Notes: a model not told the origin generated them from the sequence alone. Counted from the first letter of the stretch, positions 24,080-37,099 are shown. The stretch is DNA of 64,000 nucleotides from Mauremys mutica (GCF_020497125.1 NC_059079.1:9455053-9519052); one strand, 5' to 3'. Made by a program: numbers and translations.

Positions 24080-25003
24080 TGGCTTAGTTATGAAGAAAAA
24101 TGGATTGAGTAAGCCATTCAGTATCAAGACAGATGTAAGGGAGGAGTGCGTCCTGTCTCCTTTTTTGTTTATGCTAGTCATTGAGTACAGATTATGCGAC
24201 AGTGATACATATGGCCTAAAATGGAACAATTCAAGGCTATGCGATTTAGACTTTCCTGAGGCCATCACTCTTATCAGTGACGATGCCAACGGACTGCAAA
24301 AATACACAAACCAAGTAAAAGAAGTAATGGAGAAGACAGGTTTGAGATACAATGCAGAGAAATGTAGTCATGTTAAGGAGGACTATAGGGACAAAAATCA
24401 AAATTGAAGAAGAGAAACTGAAGAAGGTGGACAATTTTACATATCTTGGAAGTATTATCAGCCAAGACGGTATTAGTTCTGAGGAAATAAGAAGAATAGG
24501 GAAGACAAACGCTGCATTTGGAAGACTAAAAAAAATCTGGCAACTCAAAAACATCTCCCTTAAGACAAAACTGAATTTGTACAAGGTAATTGTTATTGCC
24601 ACCACAACATATAGCAGTGAGACGTGGCAACTTACCAAGAAAGATACGCAAAAGCTGGATGCATTTCATCACAAAATGTCTGAGAAGAATATTGGGAATA
24701 ACATATAGAGATAGGAAGATGAATAAAGGCATCCTCTCACAAATAATCTACAAAAGAAGACATCAGTGGCTGGGATATGTGCTGAGAATGGAAAAAAAAT
24801 GCTTACCAAATACCACCCTTGAATGGAAGCCAGGAAACGCAAGAAGAAAGAGAGGAAGACCGTGACTAACATGGAAACGAACAATTCTGAACAACATCAA
24901 GCACCTCAACATGAAATGTGAAGATTTGGAGAGAAGGGCAGTTGACAGGCAAGGATGGCAAATGTGGGTAGCCCAATGTGCAGCAAAGCACGGGATGGAC
25001 TAA
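24080..25003 (+). mobile_element. 5'-truncated RTE-like LINE remnant
   Basis: Three frames, together spanning 24090-25002, encode in order the C-terminal half of a non-LTR reverse transcriptase. They contain ECVLSPFLFMLVIEY, the catalytic block ending SDDA (normally FADD), KVDNFTYLGSIIS, SSETWQLTKKD, LRRILGITYRDR, GYVLRME and RKRGRP. The order and wording fit the RTE superfamily endonuclease-reverse transcriptase. Frameshifts near 24350-24410 and 24600-24710 and a stop after RKRGRP (about 24865) break the frame, and the N-terminal endonuclease is missing. It is a dead copy. Clade assignment is from motif recognition only. Confidence 0.75.
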
Positions 25004-25479
25004 GGTAAGTTCCGAAGAACACAGAACATCACCGGAAAAGTGGTAATGAAAGTGGCAAGTAAGTGACTGTGTCTATCCATAATGCTTTGTTACTTGTAAC
25101 TCAAATGAGGCCAAAAAGGGGAATGTGATGGCATGAATTTTCGGCAGTTTTGAAACAACATGAAAGGTATTGGCTAAAATGTACAGTGGCAGGAAAGGAC
25201 AACAAGGGAATGTTAAAGTTTTCAGATATAAGTTATACGACGTCAAAGGGCATACAGTATATATCACGTACATAGACCCATTAAAATGGAATGTGGTTGG
25301 ACAACATTAGGGGTTCATACATAAAGGACCAAGATAATCAGGTTAAAAAGAAAAGAAGAAGAAAGTTGTCTAGTAATGAGAGCAGAGGATTGGACATCAG
25401 GATTCCTGGTTTCTTTTCCTAGTTCAAGTAATGACTTGTTATTTAGCTTTGGACAGGTCATTTAGCCTCTCTATTTCAG

Positions 25480-25640
25480 CTTCCCTGATTCTAGCTCCAG
25501 CCCCACCACACTTCCCTGAAGAGGAGCAGCAGCCTACCTGGTAGGCTGCGGCCAAGGGGGAAGGGCAAGCAGGAGCAGGCCTTCCAAACAGAGTGGGCGG
25601 GGCCATGCTGGGCTGTTTGGGGAGGCATAGCCTCCCCCAG
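25480..25640. repeat. Palindrome-bearing repeat segment
   Basis: It contains the perfect inverted repeat GCAGCCTACC/GGTAGGCTGC near 25530 and GGGGAGGC/GCCTCCCC near 25620. It is probably part of an old interspersed element whose ends are not clear. Confidence 0.3.
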
Positions 25641-25814
25641 CCTACAATACACACTGCCCATGAGGTGTAATAAAAATGTGTAACTTCTGATTCATCAACC
25701 ATAGTGAAGATAACAGAAAACAGATCAATAGGACCTTCACTCTTACCACAGTCCCCACCGACATACACCTCTGTCAATTTAAAAAGAAGTTTCTTCTAAT
25801 TCTACAACTAGTAA

Positions 25815-26290
25815 GTGTGGAAGCAGGGAAAGAATTAATAAGGATTTGAAGGGGATTTTAATGCATGTCAGTCAGTTAGCAAGAGTCAGGCCATACTGTA
25901 ACCCTAATGACGGGAGACTTGTAGAAGCAAGGATAGTGCGAGGCGAGAGGACAAGAACTGTGTACAAAGTTATTACGACCTTGCAACAGTCTAACCAAAT
26001 ATGCAGGCTTGCTTTTCTTAGGAGTGAGACAAATAAGATAGCAGAAAAGCTTATGTATAAACAAAATGTATTTGTTGCTTTTTACCGTCTGTATTATTGC
26101 TAGAAATTGTCTGTAACAAAGGTATAAAGCTTGCTGTAATTGTTTACCAGTTGAGAGACCTGTCCGGGACTCGGGTGACCCTGTGTCCTATGGCACTCTC
26201 TCCCTCCATTGTAATTACTGGAGAAATAATAAAGTATTTGATTTTGCTGCACCCAAACAAAAAGCGAGAACTGAGTTTTTCTCCGACAAA
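25815..26290 (+). mobile_element. Probable ERV-type solo LTR
   Basis: It has promoter-like GGTATAAAGC near 26120, a polyadenylation signal AATAAA near 26228, and a terminal CTCCGACA near 26282-26289, in the order and spacing of a retroviral U3-R-U5. No internal retroviral genes adjoin it. The left boundary is uncertain and no target duplication was found, so the coordinates are approximate. Confidence 0.5.
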
Positions 26291-26525
26291 AGATTTCTCT
26301 AGTCGGTATATTTAACTGCCCTTCAGTCTCTGAAAATAATTTTTGATTCTAAAGTAGAGGCTATTTCATGCTGTATGACTAATGTAGAATATCAGATCAA
26401 ATCTGTTGAAAGTATAAAATGACTAATGGGAGTAATAATTAAATACATAATATGACATGGAAAATGTGAAAACCAGAAAAATCATTTACAAAATTGTTCT
26501 CTTTGTATTCTGAGTGACAAGCTGG

Positions 26526-26890
26526 GTGAGGTAATATCTTTTATTGGATCAACTTCTGTTTGTGTAGCTTGAATGCTTGTCTCTTTCACCAAGCTGTTCT
26601 TCAGGTCTGGAAAAGATACCACAACTAAATACAGATTGTTTAGCTTAAATAGTTAACGTATTCTAAGAGACCTTTCAAGGTGAAGTGGTCTGGTAACCGC
26701 CAGTCATCAGACAAAAGACGGGGGGATAGTGGGTTGCAGATTGTTGTAGTAACCCGTAAATCCAGTGTCTTTATTAAGTCCATGATTTTTAGTACCTAGC
26801 AAAGTTATGAATTTAAGCTTCCAGGCTCATCTTTTGAAGGTGTTGTGCAGGTTTCGTTTGAGGACAAGGACTGAGAGGGCAGATATTTAT
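26526..26890. repeat. Reptilian interspersed repeat, family not named
   Basis: It begins near GGTAATATCTTTTATTGG and has a downstream block including GATTTTTAGTACCTAGCAAAG. The wording is familiar as a recurrent reptile repeat, but the class is not recognised with confidence. Confidence 0.45.
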
Positions 26891-26949
26891 TATTTGTATT
26901 TCGGGCATTCCTGATTATGTGAATACAACAATGCTAGGTACTAAGAACT

Positions 26950-27160
26950 GGTCTACCGTACACAGTTAAGTCAATGCAAGGTAGCTTATGTCGACTTAGC
27001 TGTGAATGTGTCTACACTTAAATTTTGCTCCTGTCAACATAACTGCCCCACTATGCTAACTTAATAACGCCACCTCCCCGAGCAGCATAAAGTCACAGTT
27101 GATGTAATTAGGCTGACACGGTGTCAGTGTAGACACTGAGTTACTTACATTGACTGTTAC
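26950..27160. repeat. MITE-like repeat with GTCTACAC motif
   Basis: It contains GTCTACACTTA and the opposed GTGTAGACACTGAG. It is diverged, with low CpG, and belongs to the same loose family as 44576-44870. Boundaries are approximate. Confidence 0.4.
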
Positions 27161-27199
27161 TAGCCTCCAGGACCTGTCCCATAATGCCTCACATTGACC

Positions 27200-28330
27200 T
27201 CTGTATCATAAGAACATAAGAATGGCCCTACTGAGTCAGACCAAAGATCCATCTAGCCCAGTATACTGTCTTCTGACAGTAGTCAGTGCCAGGTGCCCCA
27301 GAGGGAATGAACAGAAGAGGTAATCATCAAGTGATCCATCCCCTGTTGCTCATTCCCATTTTCTGGCAAACAGAGGCTAGGGACACCATTCCTGCCCATC
27401 CTGTCTAATAGCCATTGATGGACCTATCGTCCATGAATTTATCTAGTTCTTTTTTGAACCGTTTATGGTCTTGGCCTTCACAACATCCTCTGGCAAGGAG
27501 TTCCACAGGTTTACTGTGCGTTGTGTGAAGAAATACTTCCTTTTTTTTTGTTTTAAACCTGCTGCCTATTAATTTCATTTGGTGACCCCTAGCTCTTGTG
27601 TTATAAGAAGTAGTAAACAACACTTCCTTGTACTTTCTCTATACCAGTCATGATTTTGTAGACCTCACTCATGTCTCCCCTTAGCCGTCTCTTTTCCAAG
27701 CTGAAAAGTCCCAGTTTTATTAATCTCTCCTCATACAGAAGCCATCCCATACCCCTAATCATTTTTGTTGCCCTTTTCTGAACCTTTGCCAATTCCAATA
27801 TATCTTTTTTGAGATGGGGCGACCACGTCTGCACACAGTATTCAAGATGTGGGCGTACCATGGATTTATATAGAGGCAACATAATATTTTCTGCCCTATT
27901 ATCTATCCCTTTGTTAATTATTCCCAGCATTCTGTTCACTTTTTTGACTGCCGCTGCACATTGAGTGGATGTTTTCAGAGAACTATCCACAATGACTCAA
28001 GATCTCTTTCTTGAGTGGAAACAGCTAATTTAGACCCCAGCATTTTATATGTATAGTTGGGATTATGTTTTCCAACGTGCATTACTTTGCATTTATCAAC
28101 ATTACATTGCATCTGCCATTTTGTTGCCCAGTCACCCAGTTCTGAAAAATCCTTTTGTAGCTCTTTGCAGTCTGCGTGGGTCTTAACTATCTTTAGTAAT
28201 TTTGTATACTCTGCAAATTTTGCCACCTCATTGTTTGACCCCTTTTTCCAGATCATTTATGAATATGTTGAATAGGACTGGTCCCAGAACAGACTCCTGA
28301 TACAAGTGCTCCTGGTGAGGTTGGGCACCG
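27200..28330 (-). mobile_element. CR1 LINE, 5'-truncated
   Basis: On the minus strand this holds the end of the CR1 reverse-transcriptase ORF followed by the CR1 3' UTR. The coding part is split over two frames, about 27975-28256 and 27601-27990. It includes VDKCKVMHVGKHN, KVNRMLGIINKGI, LPLYKSMVRPHLEYCVQTWSP, KVQKRATKMIRG and LFSLEKRRLRGDM, all standard for CR1. The 3' UTR occupies about 27200-27600. A frameshift near 27990 and loss of the 5' two thirds make it inactive. CR1 is the dominant LINE in turtles, crocodilians and birds. Confidence 0.9.
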
Positions 28331-29760
28331 CCAACACAAGGAGTGTAGTGTGCACATGCACAAGCATTGTAATAACTGTGGTGGCTGTATAGCAATGTAA
28401 CTTAGGTAGATATGGCCTATTTATTGATTTTCATCCTCACATTTGTATTTCTAAACATTTTTACATCCCTGTTAAATTTTCTTTGGATTTTGGTACCAGT
28501 TCCATTTTCCTCACAATTTTTTTTAGCATGTAATCATTGATTGTGTAAAAGTGTTTTAAAACAAATTCATGATGCATTGGCACTTTTTAAATGACAAGAA
28601 AAGTTTTTTTCCCTTTATGATAGTAAAATGACTCAGTCAGAAAAAGAAAAAAAATCTTGATTTAATATCCGAATTTCAGACTTCAGCATTCCACAACTTT
28701 GTCATGTTTCCTCCTAAACATAGATTAATTAAGTCTGCCAAAATTTGATGATGATGATTAGACTAATGGTTCCAGGGACATTCTTGTCACAAAATGAGGT
28801 CTTTCCTCCAGAAGAGGAGGAGAAAGTAGTAGAAAATTCATTTTTCCCTGAATATGGCCAATTTTACTATTTTCCTTTGGTTGGAAAGGAATTTTGAGAG
28901 AGAGAGACTAGTAGAGTACACTCCAGAGAGTTAAAACTTGATATGCCAAAATGTGGATATTGGAAACCAATGGCATGTCACCCCTTTGCCTGGGGAGATG
29001 GAAAGGAAGCATTCTTTTCCTTTCCTCTCTAAGGTTTATATACACCCTTCAAGCTAAATTCTCTTCTCATTTCCAGAGATGGATGGGGCCTTTAAGCCAA
29101 CTTTGTGCTTCCCTAATTCTGGCCAGCCTCTTGGCTAGGTTGTAACCACCCCTGATAGGCTTTTATGTCATCTGAAAATAGTCTGATCAGAGTGCTCTCC
29201 AAACACACTTCCCTCTCATCTTCTTCCCGCCCCCTATGCCAGAGCTGGGATTGAACTGTCATACCATCCCTATGCCATCTGACTAGTGCCATGACAATAG
29301 GGATATGTTCTGCAGGAAACTTTTAAGGCCCATTGTGTTATGGCAATGGGGTCATATTGTTGGATATTATCAGGGCCTTGGTGTTCAGTTGACTTTTGAA
29401 TAGCTGCTTAAATGTTTATTTTTTCTAATACCTCGTTTTATACAGGTAATGCACCATTACATATTTGGTAACTGTTGCACCTTTATAAATGAAATGACCC
29501 CACCCCTCTCGCAAAGCAAACTGGTAGGAAGGGTTGTGGTCCTCAGCTCCTAGAAAATACTGAAGTTTGTATTATGTGACAGGCAGCTCTCATGGATTCA
29601 ACATATATGCCCACATTCTAAGCCAACACAAGAGTGAACTGTTTTCTTTTCTACCCAAAGTCTCACTCAAAATAAGACTTTTCTTCTCATATTACAGAGA
29701 TAGAAATGTATCACTCAGTTTGGGGCTGTAGTGAAGTGAATCTACGTGCAAGTATAATTT
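28330..29760. other. Intergenic, nothing recognised
   Basis: AT-rich sequence with no exon, RNA gene or named repeat that can be supported. Confidence 0.4.
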
Positions 29761-29766
29761 ACCCTT

Positions 29767-30345
29767 CATAGACTTTACAGCCAGAAGGGACCATCATGAT
29801 TATCTAGTCAGACCTCCTGCACATTGCAGGCTGCAGCACCTCACCCACCCTCTCCCGTACAGACCTCTAACCTCTGGCTGAGTTACTGAAGTCCTCAAAT
29901 CATGATTTAAAGACTTCAGGTTACAGAGACTCTATCATTTGTTCTAGTTTAGGGGTTCTCTGCACCATGACCCCCTTTTGACAACAAAAATTACTGCACA
30001 ACCCCAGGAGGGCCAAAGTCAAAGCCTGAGCACCACTGCCCTAGGGCTTCAGTCCCAGGTAGGGGACCTGGAACTTGAGCCCTGGTGGCCAGAGCCAGCC
30101 CTGGCGACTCCATTAAAATGGAGTCCTGACCCACAGTTTGAGAACCGCTGCTCTAGTTTAAACCCTCAAGTGCCTCATGCTGCAGAGGAAGGCTAAAAAC
30201 CTCCAGGGTCTCTGCCAATATGACCCCAGGGGAAAATTCCTTCCCAGCCCCAAACATGGCGGTCAGTGGGACCCTGAATATTTTGGAAAGACCCAGCCAG
30301 ATCCCTAGGAAAGAATTCTCTGTAGTAACTCAGAGCCCTCCGCAT
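29767..30345 (-). mobile_element. CR1-type 3' end, split by a nested hAT element
   Basis: The plus strand reads CATAGACTTTACAGCCAGAA then GGGACCATCATGATTATC, a chelonian CR1 subfamily 3' region in reverse orientation. It is interrupted by the 201-bp element at 29950-30150 and resumes at TTTAAACCCTC. The right boundary is approximate. It has no coding capacity. Confidence 0.6.
29950..30150. mobile_element. hAT MITE nested in a CR1 fragment
   Basis: The ends are TAGGGGTTCTC and GAGAACCGCTG (consensus CAGNGGTTCTC). Flanking 8-mers TTCTAGTT (29942-29949) and CTCTAGTT (30151-30158) match at 7 of 8. The ends resemble those of the larger element at 63167-63891. Confidence 0.8.
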
Positions 30346-31970
30346 CACCGGCTATAGGGTATGTTTGCTACTAGCACTCAAAGTTTGGTAAGATGACTTT
30401 TTGGGAACAAGGCTTCTCATTTCACATTATACATTGTAATTTTATTTTTTTACCTGGAAGACCATCCTCACCCTTTGGTTCACAGCCTAGTTAACAGAAT
30501 TGTCTGCCATGCCTGTGCTATTACAGATAACATTCCACTGAAAGAATATACAGAGTGCAGAATCTTCAGATTTATTCTATATTTAGAAACACAGTATGAA
30601 CTCCCTCTTAATTACTTGATAATTATTAACTTTCCCTTAGTTACAGTGACACCAGCAATGTGAAAATCACCTTTCAGTTTGAAAAATTGATACCAACTAT
30701 AGCTAAAAAGAGCACCTGAGATTACTTTAACAAAGAAGTTAGCAAATATATATAATTTCGCTATTTTCTCCAGTTTGTTTGCTTTGTGCATTTGGCAGCA
30801 AATCGTGAACAACCAGTTCCACTATTCCCCTGTACACTAAGTTTCTTGCTTGCTGAAAAGATCCTTGTGAACAAGAGAGCAAAGAAATCCATTTGCATTG
30901 TTAAAAAGAATTTTAAATGATGTCAGGACAGACCACTTCAAGGGGAAGGGCATCCAAAACTGAACATTTTTGAAACTAGTCAATCTAAAAATATTAAGTT
31001 AATGATGCCCTCGTAATTACTATTTTTTTAGGGCAACTTCTTCCAAATTCCTTTGTGCTGTTTTCATTCTACATGCCATTGGCTGCTTTTCATTTACAGG
31101 CTTGATGGCCCCTTTTCACCATACAGCTAGTGTTACTGTACTCCTGAGGATTCCATCTAGGTAGGGTACATCACTGGATGGCACAAGGTCTGCGTTGTAG
31201 CAGTTCTAACACTATTCCCTTTCCCAGCCTAAGCGGTGTAGCTGGAGAGTTATGCGGTGCTCAGGTGACAATGGTTTTTCTGGGGCTATTGGCAGCTGCT
31301 CAGAGCAGCCCCAGGGCTTTTTCTAAAATGCAGAGAGGCCAAACCAGCACCCAAACTGGGTCCAGGATCTGGGAGCTGCAAAGGTAGTCGTGGCACTAAG
31401 CCAGCCCTTCTCTGGTCCTCCCCTGAGAGCAGTTAAATATACAAGTCCATATTCTCTGGTCTGACTTAACTATCATAGTTATTTCAGTTACCTGTAGTTC
31501 CTTGGTTTCAATAAAAATCTAGTGACAAAAAGTAGTTGTAATTCATCTTGAAAAGTCAGGGTATTTTTAGGAGATGGAAAAATCTGTCTTTATCCCAGCC
31601 GGTGAAGCAATGTTTAGGGATGGCCAAAGGGCAAAGTGGATGGAATAGATGTATTATTGTATCTTGCATTTCTGAATGGATAAAGAGTAGTGTGCATGTA
31701 TAATAATTATTTAATGAAACAACTTATCCAGGGTCCACAAATGCGGTAAGCATCCAGTCTGAAACTGGAAATGGATCAGGACACATGAGAAAGGTATGTC
31801 AGCAAATATGAACAAGGAAAGCAAAATAGGGTTGCCAAAGTAAGATTTTTATAATTATTTTACTAATTAATCAAGGCGACAAAATAAAAACGCCCTAAGA
31901 CATTGAAAAGAGCTTTTACTGTTAAATTAAATATGCTGTAAGAGAAATGCTAGTTGTAAACCCTAAAAAG
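30345..31970. other. Intergenic, nothing recognised
   Basis: AT-rich, with scattered short open frames and no recognisable domain or repeat. Confidence 0.4.
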
Positions 31971-32710
31971 GCCAGGTATGGAGATTTGTAGCCAGATTTT
32001 GAAGTGTGTAGTCTGGCAAGGGAGATGTTCGGTTCCAGGGACATTTCTTTTTGCTGCACAGTGCAGTTCTATAGTTGGGAGGTGCCCCCGCCATACCCCA
32101 CACAGGCACAGCCCGCTGGCACTGCAGACAATGAGGCCGGCAAGGAGGCTGAAGGTGCTGTAGGCTAGGAGAAGCACGTTGTGCAGCAGCAGCAGCGGCA
32201 GCTTCCCCTACTCTGCAAGCACCGGGGCGGGGGGCTCAACCCTCAGCCTGCCCACGGCACCCCTTCCCCCGAGCCCCCACCCTTAACCCGCCTCTTCTTC
32301 CCCCCTTCCCCCTTTACTCCACACACTCCTCCTTTGCCTCCCCTGCCCATGGCAATCAGCTGGCTTGCAGCGTTCAGGAGGGAGTGGAGAGGAGCGAGGA
32401 CACAGCACACAGGCTCCCCCTCCCTCCCCTGCCTCCTGAACATCGCAAGCCAGCTGATTGCTACGGGCAGGAGGCAGGGGAGGAGGAGGAAGGCGCTGAT
32501 CCGCAGGGTCTGCCGGTGGGTGGGAGGCACTCGGGGGGGGCATAGGGGAGATGATGGGTGGCTGCCAGCTGTGGACAAAGCAGGCAGCCAAACGACATTA
32601 TAGTGAAGTATTGCACAACTTTAAATGGAGCATGTTCTGTAATTGAGCAGGGATGTAAGATCAAAACAACTTTAAGCGAGAGGATGTTAAGTGGGGAGTT
32701 ACTGTATCAG
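31970..32710. mobile_element. Tigger-like nonautonomous element (right end)
   Basis: A GC-rich block in AT-rich surroundings. Its right side reads TTTAAGCGAGAGGATGTTAA and then ends GGAGTTACTGTA, like pogo/Tigger termini. Its core has an imperfect inverted repeat about 30 bp long (arms about 32355-32385 and 32427-32462, including AATCAGCTGGCTTGC). The left terminus is not identified. Open frames through the GC-rich part are not coding. Confidence 0.4.
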
Positions 32711-35700
32711 AAAGTGCTGACATATTCAGAGTTGAAGCTACTAGATCACTGTATAACACAACTCTTCCTTATATAAATGAGTAGGCTTTGTAGAAAGAGT
32801 GGGGATAAATGAAGGTGCAAAGGAGCCTTAAACAGCTCCGTTCTAAATGTTTGGACCCAACAGTGTGACTAAAACTCAGGTCAGTTCTCTCAAGGGCACT
32901 CATTTGGTACATGCTGTGGACACGTGTCTTGGGGGGCGGGGGTGGGGAAACAGAAGCTAGTGAAGGAGCTCCATTATCTTTGATCCTGTGTCACTAATAA
33001 GTGAGATGGGTTTGAAAGCTCAGATGCCTGTGGTTGTCCAGGACTGGAGGTCAAAGTTGTGCCACTGATTGAGAACTAAAAAAGTTAGCTAGAGAAAATC
33101 AAGAAAATAATAGATTGATCAATTGATTCATTAGACTTGAAATTGTTTAGAGAGTGATGATACTGATGAGCCAGGAATGCTTTTTACTCATTAAGAGTTT
33201 TCAGTTAAGATTACTTTAATGTTTCCAATGCATGCTTACAAAACCCCTCCATCCAAGACTAGGGAACAGCTGGTAAATTAAAGTTAAAATTGATAAGACT
33301 GCACTATACAAATAGCCATAACGGAGAAAATCTAAGCACTCTCATTTTAAGAGAGACTTGTGGAGTAATGAAAGAGTCTCACGCTAATTGATGACGCTGG
33401 TCAAAACCAAAACCAAAGTAAGAACAATTGACAATAACTAAGAATTCACTGTGTAGTTCTCAGACGCTATATAATCTCTGCAAAATTTATCTCAGGTATA
33501 TAGACTTGGTAACTATGTTTCTCTCCCACACAGATAGGAATAGTGAAAGCATACGATGTTTTAAACAGAGATCAAGTACATTTTAGTAGAAACATTATTG
33601 TAACTACAAATTTATTTTATGTTTCTAATGTCAAGGAAAAGGTACAGTTTATGAAAGCCAAAGGTCTGTTCTGCTACATTAAGAAAAAATAGTTTCATAA
33701 AAAAACCACCCTCACTAAATTTAAGAGTGCAGATGAAGCGAATACAGATGAAACACTTGGCTTTTGCATAATCTCTAATGTGATTAGAACAGCAATGCCA
33801 AAAGTAGGAAGTTTCCTCAGAAGCCGCAGAGAGAGCTCCACCTTCACCATAATGTTTAGAGGGTTAATAGTTAAAGCCAAGATTTTATTACAGGATTCCA
33901 TTAACTAACAATAATTCATTAAGATTTAATATTAATGATAATCCATTAATATGAGGGAGCTGAAGATATAAAAACAGAATCAGAGATATGCTCCGTAGTA
34001 CATTGTAACAGTTTTAGGTAATGTTGCATAACAAAATTAGTCTGAATAATGATTGGTGAATTAACCGCACCAGCAGAGCAGATGATGTGAATACTATGGT
34101 TAGTTTAAGACAGCAGAAAATCATGCATAGGATATTCATGTTTTCACACTGGATCAATTTGCATAATGGGCCTAATCTGGAAAGAGGTCTCAAACCCAGG
34201 AGGCTGCTCCTCAAAATGAGGCCCAATGTCTCTTAGAACCCAAAATCATAAACATTTTGTTGAAATAGATATATTTGTTTGCATTCTTGCAGGATGATGT
34301 TTTATATACCAGAAAAGGGCTGCATTACCACCACATTTAATTATCACCACCACATTTTGATGATGCCAGTGTATTTTGTGGTATGAATAAAATGAGAAGA
34401 AACTCTCAAAACAAATGTTAGGGGAAAAAACAGGAGTATTGACTTCAACAGATTCAACAAATATTCAAGCCACATTTAATAACTTTATGAAATTAGTATC
34501 AAAGAATATATAGTCAAAATACAGAAATAAAGTTGAGTGAGAGAAAACAGCATGATGAGATCAAACAAAAGTTAAACAGAACAGATTAAATATAAAAAGT
34601 TAACTGAAAGGTCACTCTGCTACGTGCAGCAATATTTCAGCAACTCCTTTCTTTAATAGCCAATTTAACAATGACGAGCTAATCGGGGGAGAAGGGGGAA
34701 GCTAAAGCATTACTTTGAAAGGTCTGCTGTGTAAGTTACTGTGATTGTGCAAACAATGTCACCCCAGTTTGCAACCTGTGTTAAATTTAGATTTAATAGA
34801 TGTAGTGTCCGCTTTTGTTTTGTTTTGCTTTTCTCGTGAAGCAGTACAAAGGTTTAGAGTGAAGTGTCTGCATTTAGCTCTCCATTACATTTACATTTGC
34901 CTTTCATTTGGCTGCTATTGTGTGTGTCGTGGACTGCAGATGATTAAAATTTGCTTACACATCCAAACCTTTAGCTTGTCATGAATACATCACTTCTAAA
35001 AGTATGTTCTGTGTGCATTATTAATTACAGAATTATCATAAAGATACAGTAAGGCTTTCCCCACTCTGAAGTTTGCATTTTTTGGTAGGTAACAATATAT
35101 CAGCTTTACTAACACCCTAATAATAGTCATACATTAATTTTATATCTCCATTCCTCCAAAAGGGGAAAAAAAAGACTGAAGGTGTGTACAGTTAGTTTCT
35201 GATTAGTATAAAATGTTCAAATTGGGATTCGATCTGCTATGGGAAAGAACATGAATTACGTATAAACAAAATGTGAAAAATAATATTCCAAGTAGTTTGA
35301 TTAGCAGCTGATGTTTCTGTAGTGCCCCTGTGCACTATACAGTAAGCCCAGGAATAAAACAAAAAGCAGATCAAAAGTGTTTTGATGCAGGTTTAGGCAT
35401 CAAGTGTATGTTATGGTCTGAACCTTCAGTATGCTCATTCTATGGTTTAGGTACATAAGGTACCAAATTTTGTCCATATCAGATACCAGATAGTTGGTGC
35501 CTATGTTTCAGACAATGGAACTAGAATTTGTTAATCTGAGATGGGATCAGTAATCTCTTGTTAAAATGTCAAAAAAGTGTACAATAATAAGGCAGGTTTC
35601 TTATTACACCATCTCTTTAGATATTTATCATTTGGTGAAACAAACAAGGTGCTTTAAAAACAGCAGAGTAATAGGATACAAACAAGTGCCAGAAAGAAGG

Positions 35701-36456
35701 AAAAATGCAAAAATGGGAACTACCATTTCTTCCACAATGAGGAATAGAGAACTTTTGTATCTGGTATTTGAAAGATTTTTAACAGCTGATATTCAATATC
35801 AGCTGATTCCTGAAGTGTTGGCAAGATACCAGGTTTCTGGTACTGGCCCATTTCTAACATTATTTAAATATTCACATCATGCAATAAGCAGTTTCACACA
35901 CTGCAATGTAATGGAAAATACTTCCTAAACTGAATTAGAATCGAGACCCAAAGCAGAACCTGTAAATAAATATCTTGCATATATGTCAAACTATATTCTT
36001 CAAACAAAACCTTACATCTTATCAAAGAAGTCAAAAAGTACCAACAAAAATTATATGCTTTCTACTATAATACTGTTACATTTCCATGTCTGAGAATGTC
36101 CCATTTAATTTTTTCTGCCTTTTCAAATTAGGTGGCAAAGTAGAAATTCAAACACAGAGTAAAATGCATATATATGAGGGCGCTGGCTCAGCGAGATATC
36201 AAATATACAGCATTCTAGTGTCAAAAGTACAGGCAGAAATGTCCAAGATTTCTTGGTGAAAAAGGGGCATTTGAGGAGTAAAAATTCTACTTAACAATCA
36301 CTCACATTTTAACAGTGCATTAATTATAACAAAAGCCAGATGAGAAGTGAGCAACAGAATTGTAATGTTCAGTGTTCATAACAGAATATTATCCTCTGCT
36401 CATTTAAACGAGGTTGGAAACATATACTCATGTATGTGAAACTTTAAGTAGCTAGG
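32710..36456. other. Intergenic 3' of FAF1, nothing recognised
   Basis: AT-rich. No exon or RNA gene is seen. The FAF1 3' UTR may extend into the upper part of this interval. Confidence 0.4.
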
Positions 36457-36462
36457 TTTATT
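36457..36462 (-). terminator. FAF1: Candidate FAF1 polyadenylation signal
   Basis: AATAAA on the minus strand, about 150 nt past the FAF1 stop codon. It is the nearest candidate. Longer 3' UTR forms are possible. Confidence 0.35.
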
Positions 36463-36607
36463 CTTTTTTCAGGATTCTTGCAAGAGGCAGAGTTGTGACA
36501 CTGCATTGAACTGGATGATAGTAGAAGGTGTTTTTGCTAGAAGCTTTTCTCCCAATGCTGTGCCTCTGTCTTACCAAAGGATTACGAGTCCTGCAATCTG
36601 TTTTGAT

Positions 36608-36691
36608 CTATTCTTTTGCCTCTAGGAAAAGGGTTTCTTGAGGATACAGTTTTACCTCCAGTAATGATTTATTTGGATCCAACTGCGTCAC
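36608..36691 (-). CDS. FAF1: FAF1 last coding exon (C-terminus of UBX domain)
   Basis: On the minus strand the acceptor TTATCTTTACAG is followed in phase 0 by 27 codons and TAG (36608-36610). The peptide runs VTQLDPNKSLLEVKLYPQET and ends LFLEAKE, matching the C-terminus of Fas-associated factor 1 except for Tyr where human has Phe (human sequence from memory). FAF1 is a ubiquitin-receptor adaptor. Its C-terminal UBX domain binds the AAA ATPase p97/VCP in ubiquitin-dependent degradation, and this exon encodes the last part of that fold. The exon is too short for ordinary ORF finding. The gene continues off the right edge. FAF1 directly upstream of DMRTA2 on the same strand is the vertebrate arrangement, which supports both calls. 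Confidence 0.93.
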   Translation of the reverse strand: MTQLDPNKSLLEVKLYPQETLFLEAKE

Positions 36692-37099
36692 CTGTAAAGA
36701 TAAAAAAGAAATCTGAAAAGACACGTATAAGTAGATTTCCTTTGAACTGTATATTTTCAGGAGCATAGATTAATGTTCATTGGGGAGCAATTTTGATTTC
36801 TGACTGGGGGATTCACAAAGGTAATTCCCATTAGCGCTAATGGGAGCTCTGTGCATTCCCAGTACATTGGTGAAAAAACAGATTCAACAGATGCTACACA
36901 TTTGCTCAAAGTTGTTTACTTTCCCTCATCATCTTCAGGATGAAGATATCTGTTTTTGTCACTGTGGATGTCACTCTGAAAGGATTACTGGAACACTGGG
37001 GGTGAAGGTGAGAGACACAAAAAGTCTACAAGCTCACGTGCATCCTAAATGCCCACTTACTTCAAGGGGAGATTTAAGTGTACAAGAATGTAGGATTGG

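Noticed and set aside
32181..32603. 140-codon plus and 111-codon minus frames
   Set aside because: They sit in a GC-rich palindromic repeat and have no domain.
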